This document shows, in pieces, positions 19,465-29,600 of a DNA stretch of 64,000 nucleotides; within the stretch, counting starts at the first letter, position 1; the number at the start of each line of letters is the position of its first letter. This DNA is from Mucilaginibacter jinjuensis. GTDB lineage: Bacteria > Bacteroidota > Bacteroidia > Sphingobacteriales > Sphingobacteriaceae. Position numbers and translations under genes: made by a program. The notes under the pieces were generated by a model, which was not told where the DNA came from, searched no databases, and saw only the letters and a list, made by a program, of their open reading frames with translations. Location: assembly GCF_028596025.1 (NCBI RefSeq), contig NZ_CP117167.1, positions 124,001 to 188,000 of the forward strand, read 5' to 3'.

Positions 19465-20139
19465 ATGAATACAATTAAAAAAACAATTTTACTTAGCTTT
19501 TCTATTTTAACTACTGCCTTCGCAGCTAATTCTCAGCCATTAAGTTCATATTTAGGGACCGCCTGGCAAACCCAAACTTATTCTGAAGTTAAAGGGAACC
19601 CATATTGCACAGAAACCTGGACAAAAGGGGATGTTGCATTAAAAAATGGAACTGTTTATAAAGGCATGTTGGTTATGTATGATCAGGTAGCAGACCGTTT
19701 ATTATTTGAAAGTGAGAAAGGTGATACGTTGGCGTTTGTACTCCCGGTACATGAGTTTGAGATGCCTGTAACTGAAAAGGGTAAAACAATTGATCATAAT
19801 TATCGCAACGGCTTCCCGGCCGTTAATTCAAATACAGTTGAAACCTTTTATGAAGTAATTAATGATGATAAAGTGAAACTTTTAAAACGGACAAAGAAAA
19901 CCGTGCTAAGTCATAAAGATTATGGATCAGCTAATCAGGTCAGTGAGATTAATGCTAATATCACATATTATATCTTAAAGAATGATGTAATGGCTGCAAT
20001 TAAACCCAATAGTAAAAGTGTTTTAGATGCGTTAAGCGATAAATCAGCCGAGATTGAAAAACATATTAAGGAAAATAATTTAGATGTAAAGCGGGATGAT
20101 GATTTGAACAAGATTTTCACGTATTACAATTCTTTATAA
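19465..20139 (+). CDS. Secreted protein of unknown function, tandem paralog A
   Basis: I do not recognise a named family. The protein has 224 residues with a signal peptide at 1-24 (MNTIKKTILLSFSILTTAFAANSQ). The mature part is a soluble, beta-rich-looking sequence with WQTQTYSEVKGNPYCTETWTKGDVALKNGTVYKG, a YDQVADRLLFESEKGDTLAF segment and a lysine-rich middle (KVKLLKRTKKTVLSHKDYG). It ends in a helical stretch and the residues FTYYNSL. The next gene is a close paralog of nearly the same length, with the same landmarks in the same order. It has its own terminator and lies between SusCD pairs 2 and 3 without being in either operon. It probably acts in the periplasm or outside the cell. Confidence 0.82.
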   Translation: MNTIKKTILLSFSILTTAFAANSQPLSSYLGTAWQTQTYSEVKGNPYCTETWTKGDVALKNGTVYKGMLVMYDQVADRLLFESEKGDTLAFVLPVHEFEMPVTEKGKTIDHNYRNGFPAVNSNTVETFYEVINDDKVKLLKRTKKTVLSHKDYGSANQVSEINANITYYILKNDVMAAIKPNSKSVLDALSDKSAEIEKHIKENNLDVKRDDDLNKIFTYYNSL

Positions 20140-20185
20140 GTGCCTGTGAGGTTTATATAGCACTTGTTTTAATCAGACTATAATT

Positions 20186-20216
20186 AAAGTCCAGCTTTAC
20201 TAAGCAGGACTTTTTT
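20186..20216 (+). terminator. Intrinsic terminator after paralog A
   Basis: AAAGTCC (20186-20192) pairs with GGACTTT (20207-20213). An inner GCTT/AAGC stem sits across a single A-A mismatch, and a run of six T follows. Confidence 0.8.
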
Positions 20217-20334
20217 GTTGCTAAAAATTATTTTAGCATTACAAGCAGGCTTTATAATTTAATATAAATACACACGTTTAACTTGTATTAAGCTTATTAT
20301 GACTTGTTTGCTGATTAACTAACCTATAAAACCT

Positions 20335-21012
20335 ATGAAAAAAATTCAAACGCTGTTTTTTGTTGTACTTGTGATGGCGGCTTCTTCTTTTGTGGCCCAT
20401 GGGCAAGGGATAGTAACATCTAATCAAGGCACCCCCTTCACGTCTCAGGTTTATGCCGAAGTTAACGGATCGCCATATCTTTCATCAAGGTGGGTAACTG
20501 GTAACGTTGCATTAAAAGATGGGCAAATTTACAAGAGTGTAGAAATTAAGTATGACCAGGTTGGCGATCAGCTGCTGTTTAAGGCCGATAATGGTGACTC
20601 GTTATTATTTGCACAGCCTGTTCACGAATTTGAGCTACCGGTAACAGAAAAGGGTAAAACTACTACCCGTAACTATCGCAACGGTTTCCCTGCCGTTAAT
20701 GGCAATACCACAAATAATTTTTATGAAGTAATTAATGACGGTAAGGTTAAGATATTAAAACGCACTAAAAAGAATATACAAAGCCATAAGGATTATTCAT
20801 CGGCGAATGTAATTAACGATATCAATACAAATACCACCTACTATGTATTGAAGGATAATACAATGACCTTGATAAAACCAGGCAGTAAAACTATTTTGGA
20901 AGCCTTAAGTGATAAATCTGCAGAGGTGGCAAAATATATCAAAGACAATAACCTGGATGCCAGGCAGGATGCTGACCTGGGTAAAATATTTACCTATTAC
21001 AATTCGCTATAA
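20335..21012 (+). CDS. Secreted protein of unknown function, tandem paralog B
   Basis: This 225-residue protein is a paralog of the gene before it. The signal peptide is MKKIQTLFFVVLVMAASSFVAHGQ. Shared landmarks are YAEVNGSPYLSSRWVTGNVALKDGQIYK, KYDQVGDQLLFKADNGDSLLF, PVHEFELPVTEKGKTT, NYRNGFPAVNGNT, FYEVINDGKVKILKRTKKN, SHKDY and the final IFTYYNSL. By eye more than half the residues match paralog A. It has its own upstream gap and a strong terminator, so it is probably transcribed alone. Function unknown; conservation of the whole length in both copies suggests both are functional. Confidence 0.82.
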   Translation: MKKIQTLFFVVLVMAASSFVAHGQGIVTSNQGTPFTSQVYAEVNGSPYLSSRWVTGNVALKDGQIYKSVEIKYDQVGDQLLFKADNGDSLLFAQPVHEFELPVTEKGKTTTRNYRNGFPAVNGNTTNNFYEVINDGKVKILKRTKKNIQSHKDYSSANVINDINTNTTYYVLKDNTMTLIKPGSKTILEALSDKSAEVAKYIKDNNLDARQDADLGKIFTYYNSL

Positions 21013-21099
21013 TATTTACCAGTCCGTTTGTATAGGACACACAACAAGTTAAGTGGTACCATCACGTTGCTACTAAGTTAAATAACGGAGCTTATTTGT

Positions 21100-21134
21100 A
21101 AGTCCGCCTCAAAAAGATTGAGGCGGACTTTTTT
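21100..21134 (+). terminator. Intrinsic terminator after paralog B
   Basis: A perfect 12-bp stem (AAGTCCGCCTCA, 21100-21111, with 21119-21130) encloses a 7-base loop and is followed by a T-rich run. Confidence 0.9.
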
Positions 21135-21631
21135 ATTTTTTTGTAAAAAGGTTGTTGCTATCAAGTATTTATTTTGTTACATTTAATTTATCAAACAATT
21201 TTTAATAGAAAACAATTGTGAATTTTTAATGAAGTTCACTTTTTTCATAAATATCTGTAATTGATATTTTCAATATTAAAATTGAAAAAATGTAAGCCTA
21301 GTGCTTTATTTTTTAATAAAAATTCAAAAAAACGGTCGTTTTAACATAATTAATAGTTAATCTAGGTCATTTTTTCGAATTTGATAAAATTTTTAACGTT
21401 TTTGAGTTAATATATTTTATATTTTCTATTAAATGCCATTTAATTTTTAGTGTTTCGTAATTTTTTCAATGTGTTTATTTGATTTTTACTTGTTTTATTA
21501 TAAAATAGGTTTAAATATTCCTTATTAATGTAACTAAAACGTTAAACAGACTTTAAAAAAAAGTCTGTTTTTTTTTGTTCATTGCAATAATTAGCTATTT
21601 TTAGACACTTAATTAAACAAACTAGTAACGC
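21135..21631. other. Gene-free, very AT-rich leader of SusCD pair 3
   Basis: About 500 bp have no supportable protein gene on either strand. The stretch contains an intrinsic-terminator-like hairpin 56 bp before the SusC start, listed separately. The last 25 bp before the start (TTAATTAAACAAACTAG and then TAACGC) recur almost exactly before pair 4. Confidence 0.6.
21544..21576 (+). terminator. Orphan terminator-like hairpin in the leader of SusCD pair 3
   Basis: AAACAGACTTT (21544-21554) pairs perfectly with 21560-21570, the loop is five A, and T runs on to 21576. The gene upstream already has its own terminator at 21100-21134, so this one would end a short untranslated transcript or act as a leader attenuator for the SusC at 21632. 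Confidence 0.65.
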
Positions 21632-24600
21632 ATGAAAAAAATTCTACTCAATTTTTTATGGGTTTTGATTATTATGGGCTCAAATGCCTATGCCCAAACC
21701 CGAACAGTTACCGGTACAGTTACCGGTAAAGACGATGGCTTACCACTCCCAGGTGTAAGTGTTGTTGTAAAAGGTACCAAAACCGGTACTCAAACAGGTC
21801 CCGATGGTTCTTATGGTATTAAAGTTGCCCCAGGGCAATCATTGGTGTTTACTTTTGTGGGCTTTGCTTCACAAACACATATCCCAAGCGGCGACAGATT
21901 AAATGTTACACTTACCGGTTCGGCCAGTGCACTTAACGAGGTTGTGGTTGTGGGTTATGGTACCCAGGTAAAAAGAGATAACATTGCCAGTATCTCTAAT
22001 GTTAAAGGTAAAGACCTTGCAGAGCAACCGGTACAAAACTTCCAGCAATCATTAGGCGGCCGTGCTGCCGGTGTGCAGGTATCAATCGGTAGCAGTGTTG
22101 TTAATAACCAGCCAACTATCCGTATCCGTGGTATTAACTCATTAGCGCTAAGCTCGCAGCCACTTTTCATTATTGATGGTATTCCGTCTTTTTCTGATAA
22201 CACAAATGGTAGCTCTGCAACAAGCAGCCCGCTTTCTGCAATTGACCCTAATGATATCGAGAGCATCGATGTTTTAAAAGATGCTGCTGCAACTGCTATT
22301 TATGGTAGCCGTGCTGCTAACGGTGTTGTTGTGGTAACTACCAAAAAAGGTAAAAAAGGTAAAACTGTAGTTTCAATGGATAACTGGATTGGTGTAAGCA
22401 AAGTAATGCGCCTGCCAGACCTGTTAAACGCTCAGCAATATGTTACCTTAAAAAACGAAGCATTAACTAATGCCGGTTTATTTAACCCAACTACAACTTA
22501 CTTTGCTTTAGGTACTGATGCTAGCGGTAATACAATTAATACCAACTGGTTTGATTATGTATACAGAACGGGTAAAGCTTACAATAGCAGTATTGCTATT
22601 TCTGGTGCTAATGATAACACCAGCTATTACTTATCTGCTAACTACAGCAATCAGGATGGTGTTTTAGCAAAAAACGGTTATGAACGTAAGGGTATCAATG
22701 CAAATATTGATCATAAAGTAAGTAAGATCATTACATTGGGAGCTAAAGTTGCTTACTCAAACGAAAGCAACTTATCAGCTACTACTTCAGGTTCACAAAG
22801 CGGTGAGGCATTTAATATTGCTGGTTTGGGCCGTATTCCATTGGTGAGCCCGCCAAACGTATCACCATATAATAACGATGGTTCTTATAATTTAAGCGGT
22901 AATACTTTAGGCTTAGGTGCTAACAAAGGTATTTCTACCAGTTATTATAACATTGTTCCTATTTTAGATTTAAACAGATCTAATAGTTATGTTAACCACA
23001 TTACCTCTAACATCTATTTACAAGTAAAACCATTATCATGGATTACTTTGAAAACCATGTATGGTATTGATAACTTCCTGGTGGATAATGATATTTTCCA
23101 ATCTCCTGTACATGGTGATGGCGCGCCTAACGGTTCGGCAACAGCTACCTACTCAAAAAATATGAGATGGGTTTGGGATAACACCGCGCAATTTGATCAT
23201 TCATTTGGCAAACATAGCCTAAGCTTATTAGCTGGTAATGAACAACAACGCGATATTGTTAGAGGTTTCGGTTTAAACCGTACCATTATTTCTGATCCTT
23301 CATTTAACGTAGTTCAGGCTGGTTATGCTACAACAGTAACTTCTGGTTTATCTTATGGCGATAACTACCTGGTATCATTCTTCGGTCGTTTAAACTATGA
23401 TTTCGACAAGAAATATTACCTTACCGGAACCTTACGTCAGGATCAGGATTCTCGTTTTGGTCCTGATAAAAAGAAAGGGATATTTGCAAGTGCTGCCGCA
23501 GGATGGGAAATTACAAGAGAGAAATTTTGGAGCGCAATTGGTGCCGACAAAATATTCAGCAGCTTTAAAATCAGAGGTAGCTATGGTAAAGTTGGTAACA
23601 ACTTAGGTTTATCAAACTACGCTTCTTATGGTTTATACGCAAACGGTTTATATAACGGTGCAGCAACATTGGCATACAACCAAACCGGTAACAACTTGTT
23701 AGGTTGGGAAACCAGTAGAAAAACAGATATCGGTTTTAACTTTGGTGTGCTTAAAGACCGTATTACAGGTGAGGTTGCTTACTACAAAAACAACATCTCT
23801 GGTTTAATTTTCCAGGTGCGTGAAGCTCCTTCTGCTGGTTTACCAACAGATCCTTATGTTAACATTGGTAACATGTATAACAAAGGTTTGGAGATTACCT
23901 TAAATGCTGATGCCATCAGAACAAAAGACTTTACATGGACTTCTTCTTTCAACATTAGCTTTAACCAAAACAAGTTAACATCAATTGTACCGGGTATTAC
24001 CCGCCTAACACAACAAAGTTCGGCTAACGAAACAACAAACATTAACGAAGTTGGCCACTCTGTAGGTAGTTTATACATTATCCGCACTGCTGGTGTTGAC
24101 CCTGCAACTGGTCGCCGTATCTTCATCAACGGTCAAAACCAAAAAGTTTATTATAACTACGCTGGTGGTAACCTGGCATGGACTTATGCCGATGGTTCAA
24201 AAGCCCCTGCAATTACCCAGGCAAGTGATGCGGTTAACTACGCAAATACAGCGCCGAAAGAAATTGGTGGTTTTACCAACACATTCCGTTACAAGAATTT
24301 TGACTTAAACGTATTGTTAACTTACCAATTAGGCTACCAGATTTATTGGGGTACCCATGCAGGTTTGCTTGATCAGCGTTTCTGGAACAACTCAACCGAG
24401 GTGTTAAACAGATGGACAACACCTGGTCAGGTTACCAATATCCCTAAAGTGGTTTATGGTGATAACGTTTCAAATGGTTCATCTTTACCTCTTGATATTA
24501 ACGTATTTAATGGTAATTTCCTGAAACTTAAATCATTAAACTTTGGTTACTCTTTACCAAAAGAGTTGCTTAGCAGATTTGGTATATCTAACTTAAGGTT

Positions 24601-24781
24601 TTATGTAAGTGGTTACAACTTAGCCATGATTACCAAATATCCTGGTCCGGATCCTGAAGTTTCTTCAAATGGTCCAGGTAACACAAGCACCGGCTTTACA
24701 TCAAACAGTACGCAAGGTGTTGACAGAAACTCTGCAGCAAACGCAAGAACATATACAGCTGGTTTCTCTGTTAAATTTTAA
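21632..24781 (+). CDS. SusC/RagA family TonB-linked outer membrane protein (pair 3)
   Basis: This is a 1049-residue SusC transporter. The signal peptide (MKKILLNFLWVLIIMGSNAYAQ) and the following RTVTGTVTGKDDGLPLPGVSVV are nearly identical to pair 4. The plug (EVVVVGYGTQVKRDNIASISNVKG, SLGGRAAGVQVSIGSS, RIRGINSLALSSQPLFIIDGIPS, DIESIDVLKDAAATAIYGSRAANGVV) is instead of the RagA kind shared with pair 2. The barrel ends ARTYTAGFSVKF. Its SusD partner starts 20 bp after the stop. Substrate unknown. Confidence 0.93.
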   Translation: MKKILLNFLWVLIIMGSNAYAQTRTVTGTVTGKDDGLPLPGVSVVVKGTKTGTQTGPDGSYGIKVAPGQSLVFTFVGFASQTHIPSGDRLNVTLTGSASALNEVVVVGYGTQVKRDNIASISNVKGKDLAEQPVQNFQQSLGGRAAGVQVSIGSSVVNNQPTIRIRGINSLALSSQPLFIIDGIPSFSDNTNGSSATSSPLSAIDPNDIESIDVLKDAAATAIYGSRAANGVVVVTTKKGKKGKTVVSMDNWIGVSKVMRLPDLLNAQQYVTLKNEALTNAGLFNPTTTYFALGTDASGNTINTNWFDYVYRTGKAYNSSIAISGANDNTSYYLSANYSNQDGVLAKNGYERKGINANIDHKVSKIITLGAKVAYSNESNLSATTSGSQSGEAFNIAGLGRIPLVSPPNVSPYNNDGSYNLSGNTLGLGANKGISTSYYNIVPILDLNRSNSYVNHITSNIYLQVKPLSWITLKTMYGIDNFLVDNDIFQSPVHGDGAPNGSATATYSKNMRWVWDNTAQFDHSFGKHSLSLLAGNEQQRDIVRGFGLNRTIISDPSFNVVQAGYATTVTSGLSYGDNYLVSFFGRLNYDFDKKYYLTGTLRQDQDSRFGPDKKKGIFASAAAGWEITREKFWSAIGADKIFSSFKIRGSYGKVGNNLGLSNYASYGLYANGLYNGAATLAYNQTGNNLLGWETSRKTDIGFNFGVLKDRITGEVAYYKNNISGLIFQVREAPSAGLPTDPYVNIGNMYNKGLEITLNADAIRTKDFTWTSSFNISFNQNKLTSIVPGITRLTQQSSANETTNINEVGHSVGSLYIIRTAGVDPATGRRIFINGQNQKVYYNYAGGNLAWTYADGSKAPAITQASDAVNYANTAPKEIGGFTNTFRYKNFDLNVLLTYQLGYQIYWGTHAGLLDQRFWNNSTEVLNRWTTPGQVTNIPKVVYGDNVSNGSSLPLDINVFNGNFLKLKSLNFGYSLPKELLSRFGISNLRFYVSGYNLAMITKYPGPDPEVSSNGPGNTSTGFTSNSTQGVDRNSAANARTYTAGFSVKF

Positions 24782-24800
24782 CGATTAGATTTTAAGTAAG

Positions 24801-26279
24801 ATGAAAAAGAAGATATTAGTGATGTTAGGTATTGCAGTAACGTTGAATTACTCTTGCCAAAAAGATAAATTATACCCGGTTAACCAAACACAGGTTTCCA
24901 ATCAGGACAATGCTCCGTTTACTACACCAAGCCGTATCTTAAGCCAGGTGTTGGCCTTGTACTCTACTGCGCGTAGCGGTCAGTTTTTAGGGGGTAGATA
25001 TACCGTATATAATGAAGTAAAAGCCGATAACTGGGTTAACTACTCGCAAAATAGTATTACCGCTTACCAAACATGGAACGCTACAGTTACCAGTACCAGT
25101 TCTGAGGTACAAAACTTATGGGCGCAGGCTTATTATGTAATTAACAACTGTAACCTGTTTATTGATGGTATGGCTGCTAAAGGTACATCGGTAGTAGGTG
25201 CAGCTACAGCTGCAAATTATATAGGTGAAGCTAAATTTGTAAGAGCCTTAAGCTATTATTGCTTATTACAGCTTTATGCACGCCCTTATATTGATGGTAA
25301 TGGTTCTAAACCAGGTTTACCTTTACGTTTAACCGGTAACTCGGTTTATGGTAACTATGATTTAGCCCGCAGTACCGTGGCGCAGGTTTATGCACAAGTT
25401 ATTTCTGATTTAAATGATGCAGAAACAGGCTTGCCATCAACTTACTCTGATGCGTTAACAAATGTAATCAGGGCGCATAAAAACTCGGCAATTGCTTTAA
25501 AAACCCGCGTTTACTTAGCTATGCAGGCGTATGATAAAGTAGTTACCGAAGGAAACAAGATTGTTACCGCTTCTGCACCATTTACTGCACCAACGGGTGT
25601 AGCCAATGCATTACAGGCTGATGTAACTAAAGTTTATGCGGCCCCTTACAGTACTACCGAATCTATTTTCTCAATGCCATTTGTAAGCGGTACAGAAAAC
25701 CCGGGTACACAAAACCAATTGGGCTATTATTTCTACCAAAATGCCGGTACAAAAGGTATTGCGGAGTTTTATTTAAACCCAACCGGCGTAATTGCCGATC
25801 CTAACTGGAAAGCAGCGGATAAAAGAAGAAGCTTATTGTATACTTCTGTAGCATCTGCTACTGCCGGGAAAGTCTTTACTTTAAAGTATCCACTTGCGAG
25901 CCCATATCCGGATTATGTTCCGATTATGAGATACCCGGAAGTGTTATTAAACCTGGCAGAGGCCAGAGCCCGTACTACAAATGCTGTAGATCCGCAGGCC
26001 GTTGCGTTGCTAAATGCCGTACGTAATCGTTCTGATGCATCTACAACCTTTACAGTTGCGAGCTTTGCTACTGCTACCGATTTAATTAACGCAATACTTC
26101 AGGAAAGAAACATCGAGTTTTTGGGTGAAGGTTTAAGAAATATAGATCTGGTACGTTTAGGTTTAACCATCCCGGCTAAATCTACGGTATCTGCTATCCC
26201 TTCTACAGATTCGAGATATATCTGGCCAATTGCGGGTGACGAATTGCTTTACAACAAGCTGATGACCCCGAACAATTAA
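24801..26279 (+). CDS. RagB/SusD family lipoprotein (pair 3)
   Basis: This is a 492-residue SusD/RagB lipoprotein with its lipobox cysteine in LNYSCQKDK (about residue 19). The N-terminal SusD-like_3 part includes WAQAYYVINNCNLFIDGM and GEAKFVRALSYYCLLQLYARPY. The C-terminal RagB part includes VPIMRYPEVLLNLAEARART, LLNAVRNRSDA, ILQERNIEFLGEGLRNIDLVRLG and a final IWPIAGDELLYNKLMTPNN. It is cotranscribed with the SusC of pair 3 and followed by a terminator. Confidence 0.93.
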   Translation: MKKKILVMLGIAVTLNYSCQKDKLYPVNQTQVSNQDNAPFTTPSRILSQVLALYSTARSGQFLGGRYTVYNEVKADNWVNYSQNSITAYQTWNATVTSTSSEVQNLWAQAYYVINNCNLFIDGMAAKGTSVVGAATAANYIGEAKFVRALSYYCLLQLYARPYIDGNGSKPGLPLRLTGNSVYGNYDLARSTVAQVYAQVISDLNDAETGLPSTYSDALTNVIRAHKNSAIALKTRVYLAMQAYDKVVTEGNKIVTASAPFTAPTGVANALQADVTKVYAAPYSTTESIFSMPFVSGTENPGTQNQLGYYFYQNAGTKGIAEFYLNPTGVIADPNWKAADKRRSLLYTSVASATAGKVFTLKYPLASPYPDYVPIMRYPEVLLNLAEARARTTNAVDPQAVALLNAVRNRSDASTTFTVASFATATDLINAILQERNIEFLGEGLRNIDLVRLGLTIPAKSTVSAIPSTDSRYIWPIAGDELLYNKLMTPNN

Positions 26280-26300
26280 TCAGTATTTTTTTTAAAACAA

Positions 26301-26334
26301 AAAAAGGCCGGTGCATTTGTACCGGCCTTTTTTG
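26301..26334 (+). terminator. Intrinsic terminator after SusCD pair 3
   Basis: GGCCGGT (26306-26312) pairs with ACCGGCC (26321-26327), extended by flanking A-T pairs and an inner pair, followed by a T run. Confidence 0.88.
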
Positions 26335-26650
26335 TTTAGCGCCGGTTAAAGTGCCATAAATGGTGAAGAGAAATTAAATGACTGAAAAAAAATCAAAAAA
26401 TATTTTAGCTGACAATAATATATCGGGCTGGAAAATGAACAGGTACAAAAACCCTTTAAAAATATGTGCAAGGCCTGTTTTGTAACATTTTGGTGATGTT
26501 AAAAAATGACTTTTAAGTATGTGTTTGTATTTCTATTTTGATATTTCAATGGCAATCATTTTGTTCAAAATATAGAAAACGCTATTATTTTTTTTGTTAT
26601 TTATAAAAATAACATATTTTTAACTTCTTAATTAAACAAACTATTAACGC
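26335..26650. other. Gene-free leader of SusCD pair 4
   Basis: I see no supportable gene in this 316-bp AT-rich gap. The final bases (TTAATTAAACAAACTAT, then TAACGC before the ATG) are almost the same as before pair 3. Confidence 0.55.
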
Positions 26651-29600
26651 ATGAAAAAAATTTTACTCAGTTTTTTGTGGGTTTTGAGTGTGGTAGGTTC
26701 TCAAGCCTATGCCCAAAACCGTACAATTACCGGAACAGTTACCGGCAAAGATGATGGGCTTCCGCTTCCCGGGGTTAGCGTCATTGTAAAAGGAACTAAA
26801 TCGGGTACCCAAACCAGCGCCAGCGGTAAATACTCAATTAAAGTACCAGAGGGAAGTACTACCCTGGTATATAGCTTTATAGGTTTTGCACCTAAAGAAG
26901 TTGCCGTTGGATCTTCAAATACTTTAAACGTAACGCTTTCTGTTGATGCTAAAACGCTGAATGAAGTAGTGGTAACTACCTCTTTCGGTATCCAGCGCGA
27001 TAAAAAGAGCTTGGGTTACGGTACACAAACCATCACAAACGACCAATTACAAACTGCCAGAACTACCAACTTAACTAATGCATTAGACGCAAAAGTTGCT
27101 GGTGTGCAGGTTAACGGTTCGGGTGGTGCATTTACAGGTTCGAGTGTAATTATTCGTGGTTTTACAACGTTTACAGGCAGCAACCAGCCATTGTATATTG
27201 TTGATGGTATCCCTATTGATAATAGCGGTGGTGGTGCACAATTACAATCAGGTGCTTCTGTATCAAACCGTGCTATTGATATTAACCAGGATGATATCGA
27301 AAACGTAACAGTATTAAAAGGTGCTGCGGCAACTGTACTTTACGGTTCTCGTGCAGCATCAGGCGCTATTGTTATCACAACCAAAAAAGGTAACAAGAAC
27401 CAAAAAAATCAAATCGAGTTTACCTCATCTTATGGTGCAGGTGTGGTTAACAGGTTGCCTAAATATCAAAACCAATATGCACAAGGTAACAATGGTTTAC
27501 TGGGTGCCTCTACATCAACTCCATTCTCTTACCTGGGTAATGCAAATGTTGCAGGTAGTGGTTTAAACACCTCATGGGGGCCACTGATTACAGGCCAAAC
27601 TGTAACCAACTCTTTCGGTCAGCAGGAAGTATTGCAGGCATATCCGGATAACGTTAAGGATATCTTTAAAACAGCAACTTCATTGCAAAATAACTTAAGC
27701 TTTACAGGTGGTGGCGATAAAACTACTTACCGTGTATCTTATGGTAATGATTATGAAACCTATGTTATTGACAACAACACATTAAAGCGTAACAACATAT
27801 CTGTAAACGCACGTTCTGAAATTACGCCTAAATTACGTATCGGAACTACTTTCAGTTATGTAAATAACCAATCAACCAGAACGTTGCAAGGTAATCAGTT
27901 ATCTAACCCATTATTCAGGGCTTTTTTTACACCTCGTTCTTATAACCTTTCAGGCTTACCTTTTGAGGATGCTGCCGGCAACCAATTATATTTTGGTGCA
28001 GAGGACAACCCTTACTGGTCAATCAAACATAACCTTTACCACGATCAGGTTAACCGTATGTTTGGTAGCGTAAACGCAACTTATGACTTTACCACCTGGT
28101 TAACCGGTGATTTAAGATTAGGTACTGACTATTATAACCTGAAAAGCAATGGCTTTGATGAAGTTGGTAACCGTGGCGGTGGTTTTACCGGCGCAACAGC
28201 AACTGGTGTGGGTGGTATTGTAGAAACACAAACCAATATCCGTAACCTCGAAGAGTACTTTACTTTAAGCGCTAACCGCAAATTTGGTGATTTTAAATTA
28301 ACAGGTACTGTTGGTAACGAGATTAACCAGAACGGAAGAAATGATTCGCAAACAACTGGTTATCAGTTGGTGGTTCCTGGTTTCGACAACCTTAAAAACG
28401 CATTGACTTATTTGCCTGCTTACAGCAGTTCATTAACTCGTTTAGTGGGTGTTTTTGGTGACTTTGTTGCAGATTACAAAAGTTACTTAACAGTTAACGT
28501 TAAAGCACGTAACGACTGGTCTTCAACTTTACTGCCAGCTAACCAATCAATTTTCTACCCGGCAGTAGCAACAAGCTTTGTAGCAACTGAAGCATTCCCT
28601 TCATTAAAAACCAAAAATGTTAACTTAATTAAATTAAGAGCTAACATTGGCCGTGTAGGTAAAGGTGCAAGTGCGTACAATACAGATAGCTATTATGTAA
28701 AAGCAGGTTCATCAGATGGTTTTGGCCCGGTTATTAACTTCCCTTACCCAAGTGCATCTGGTTCATTAGCCGGTTATACTTTGAGCGATGGCGCGGGTAA
28801 CCCCAACTTAAAGCCAGAGTTTACACGTGAAATTGAGGTTGGTACAGAGTTAGCTTTCTTTAACAACCGTTTAACTTTTGATGGTTCGGTTTACAAAAGA
28901 AAATCTACAAACATCATTTTAGCAGTGCCGGTTTCTAATGCTTCAGGTATTGGTAGTTTGGTACAAAATGCCGGGGTTTTAAATACAAAAGGTATTGAGT
29001 TATTAGTAGGTGTAACACCTGTTAGAACCAAAGATTTCAGCTATAACATCAGCGCTAACTTTACCAGCTTTAAATCTGTTGTAGAGTCTCTTGCTCCTGG
29101 TGTAAGTGTTATTACTTTGGGTGGTTTTACTACACCTAACGTTCGTTTAGTTGCCGGTCAGGAATATGGCCAGATCTACGGTAGCGATTACCAGAGAGAT
29201 GCACAAGGCCGCGTGTTAATTGGTGCAAACGGTTTGCCTGTTGGCCCAACTTCGGGTGTTGTTAATATTGGTAACCCTAACCCGAAATGGTTAATGGGTA
29301 TTACCAACAATTTCACTTACAAAGGCATTAACTTTAACTTCCTGATCGATATCAGAAGAGGCGGCCAACAGTATTCAAGAAATATTGCTGACGTTCAAAG
29401 AAACGGTGCTGCTGCAGAAACAGCAGAAACCCCGCGCTTTAACGCAGATGGCACGCCTACTACTCCTTACGTATTTGCAGGTGTTTATGCACCAGGTACG
29501 CCAAATGCTGGCCAAACAAATACCACTGCAATTAGTGCGCAAAACTATTATGGTAATAGTGGTAAATATGTTGCTGCAGCAGGTTATATTTATGATACTT

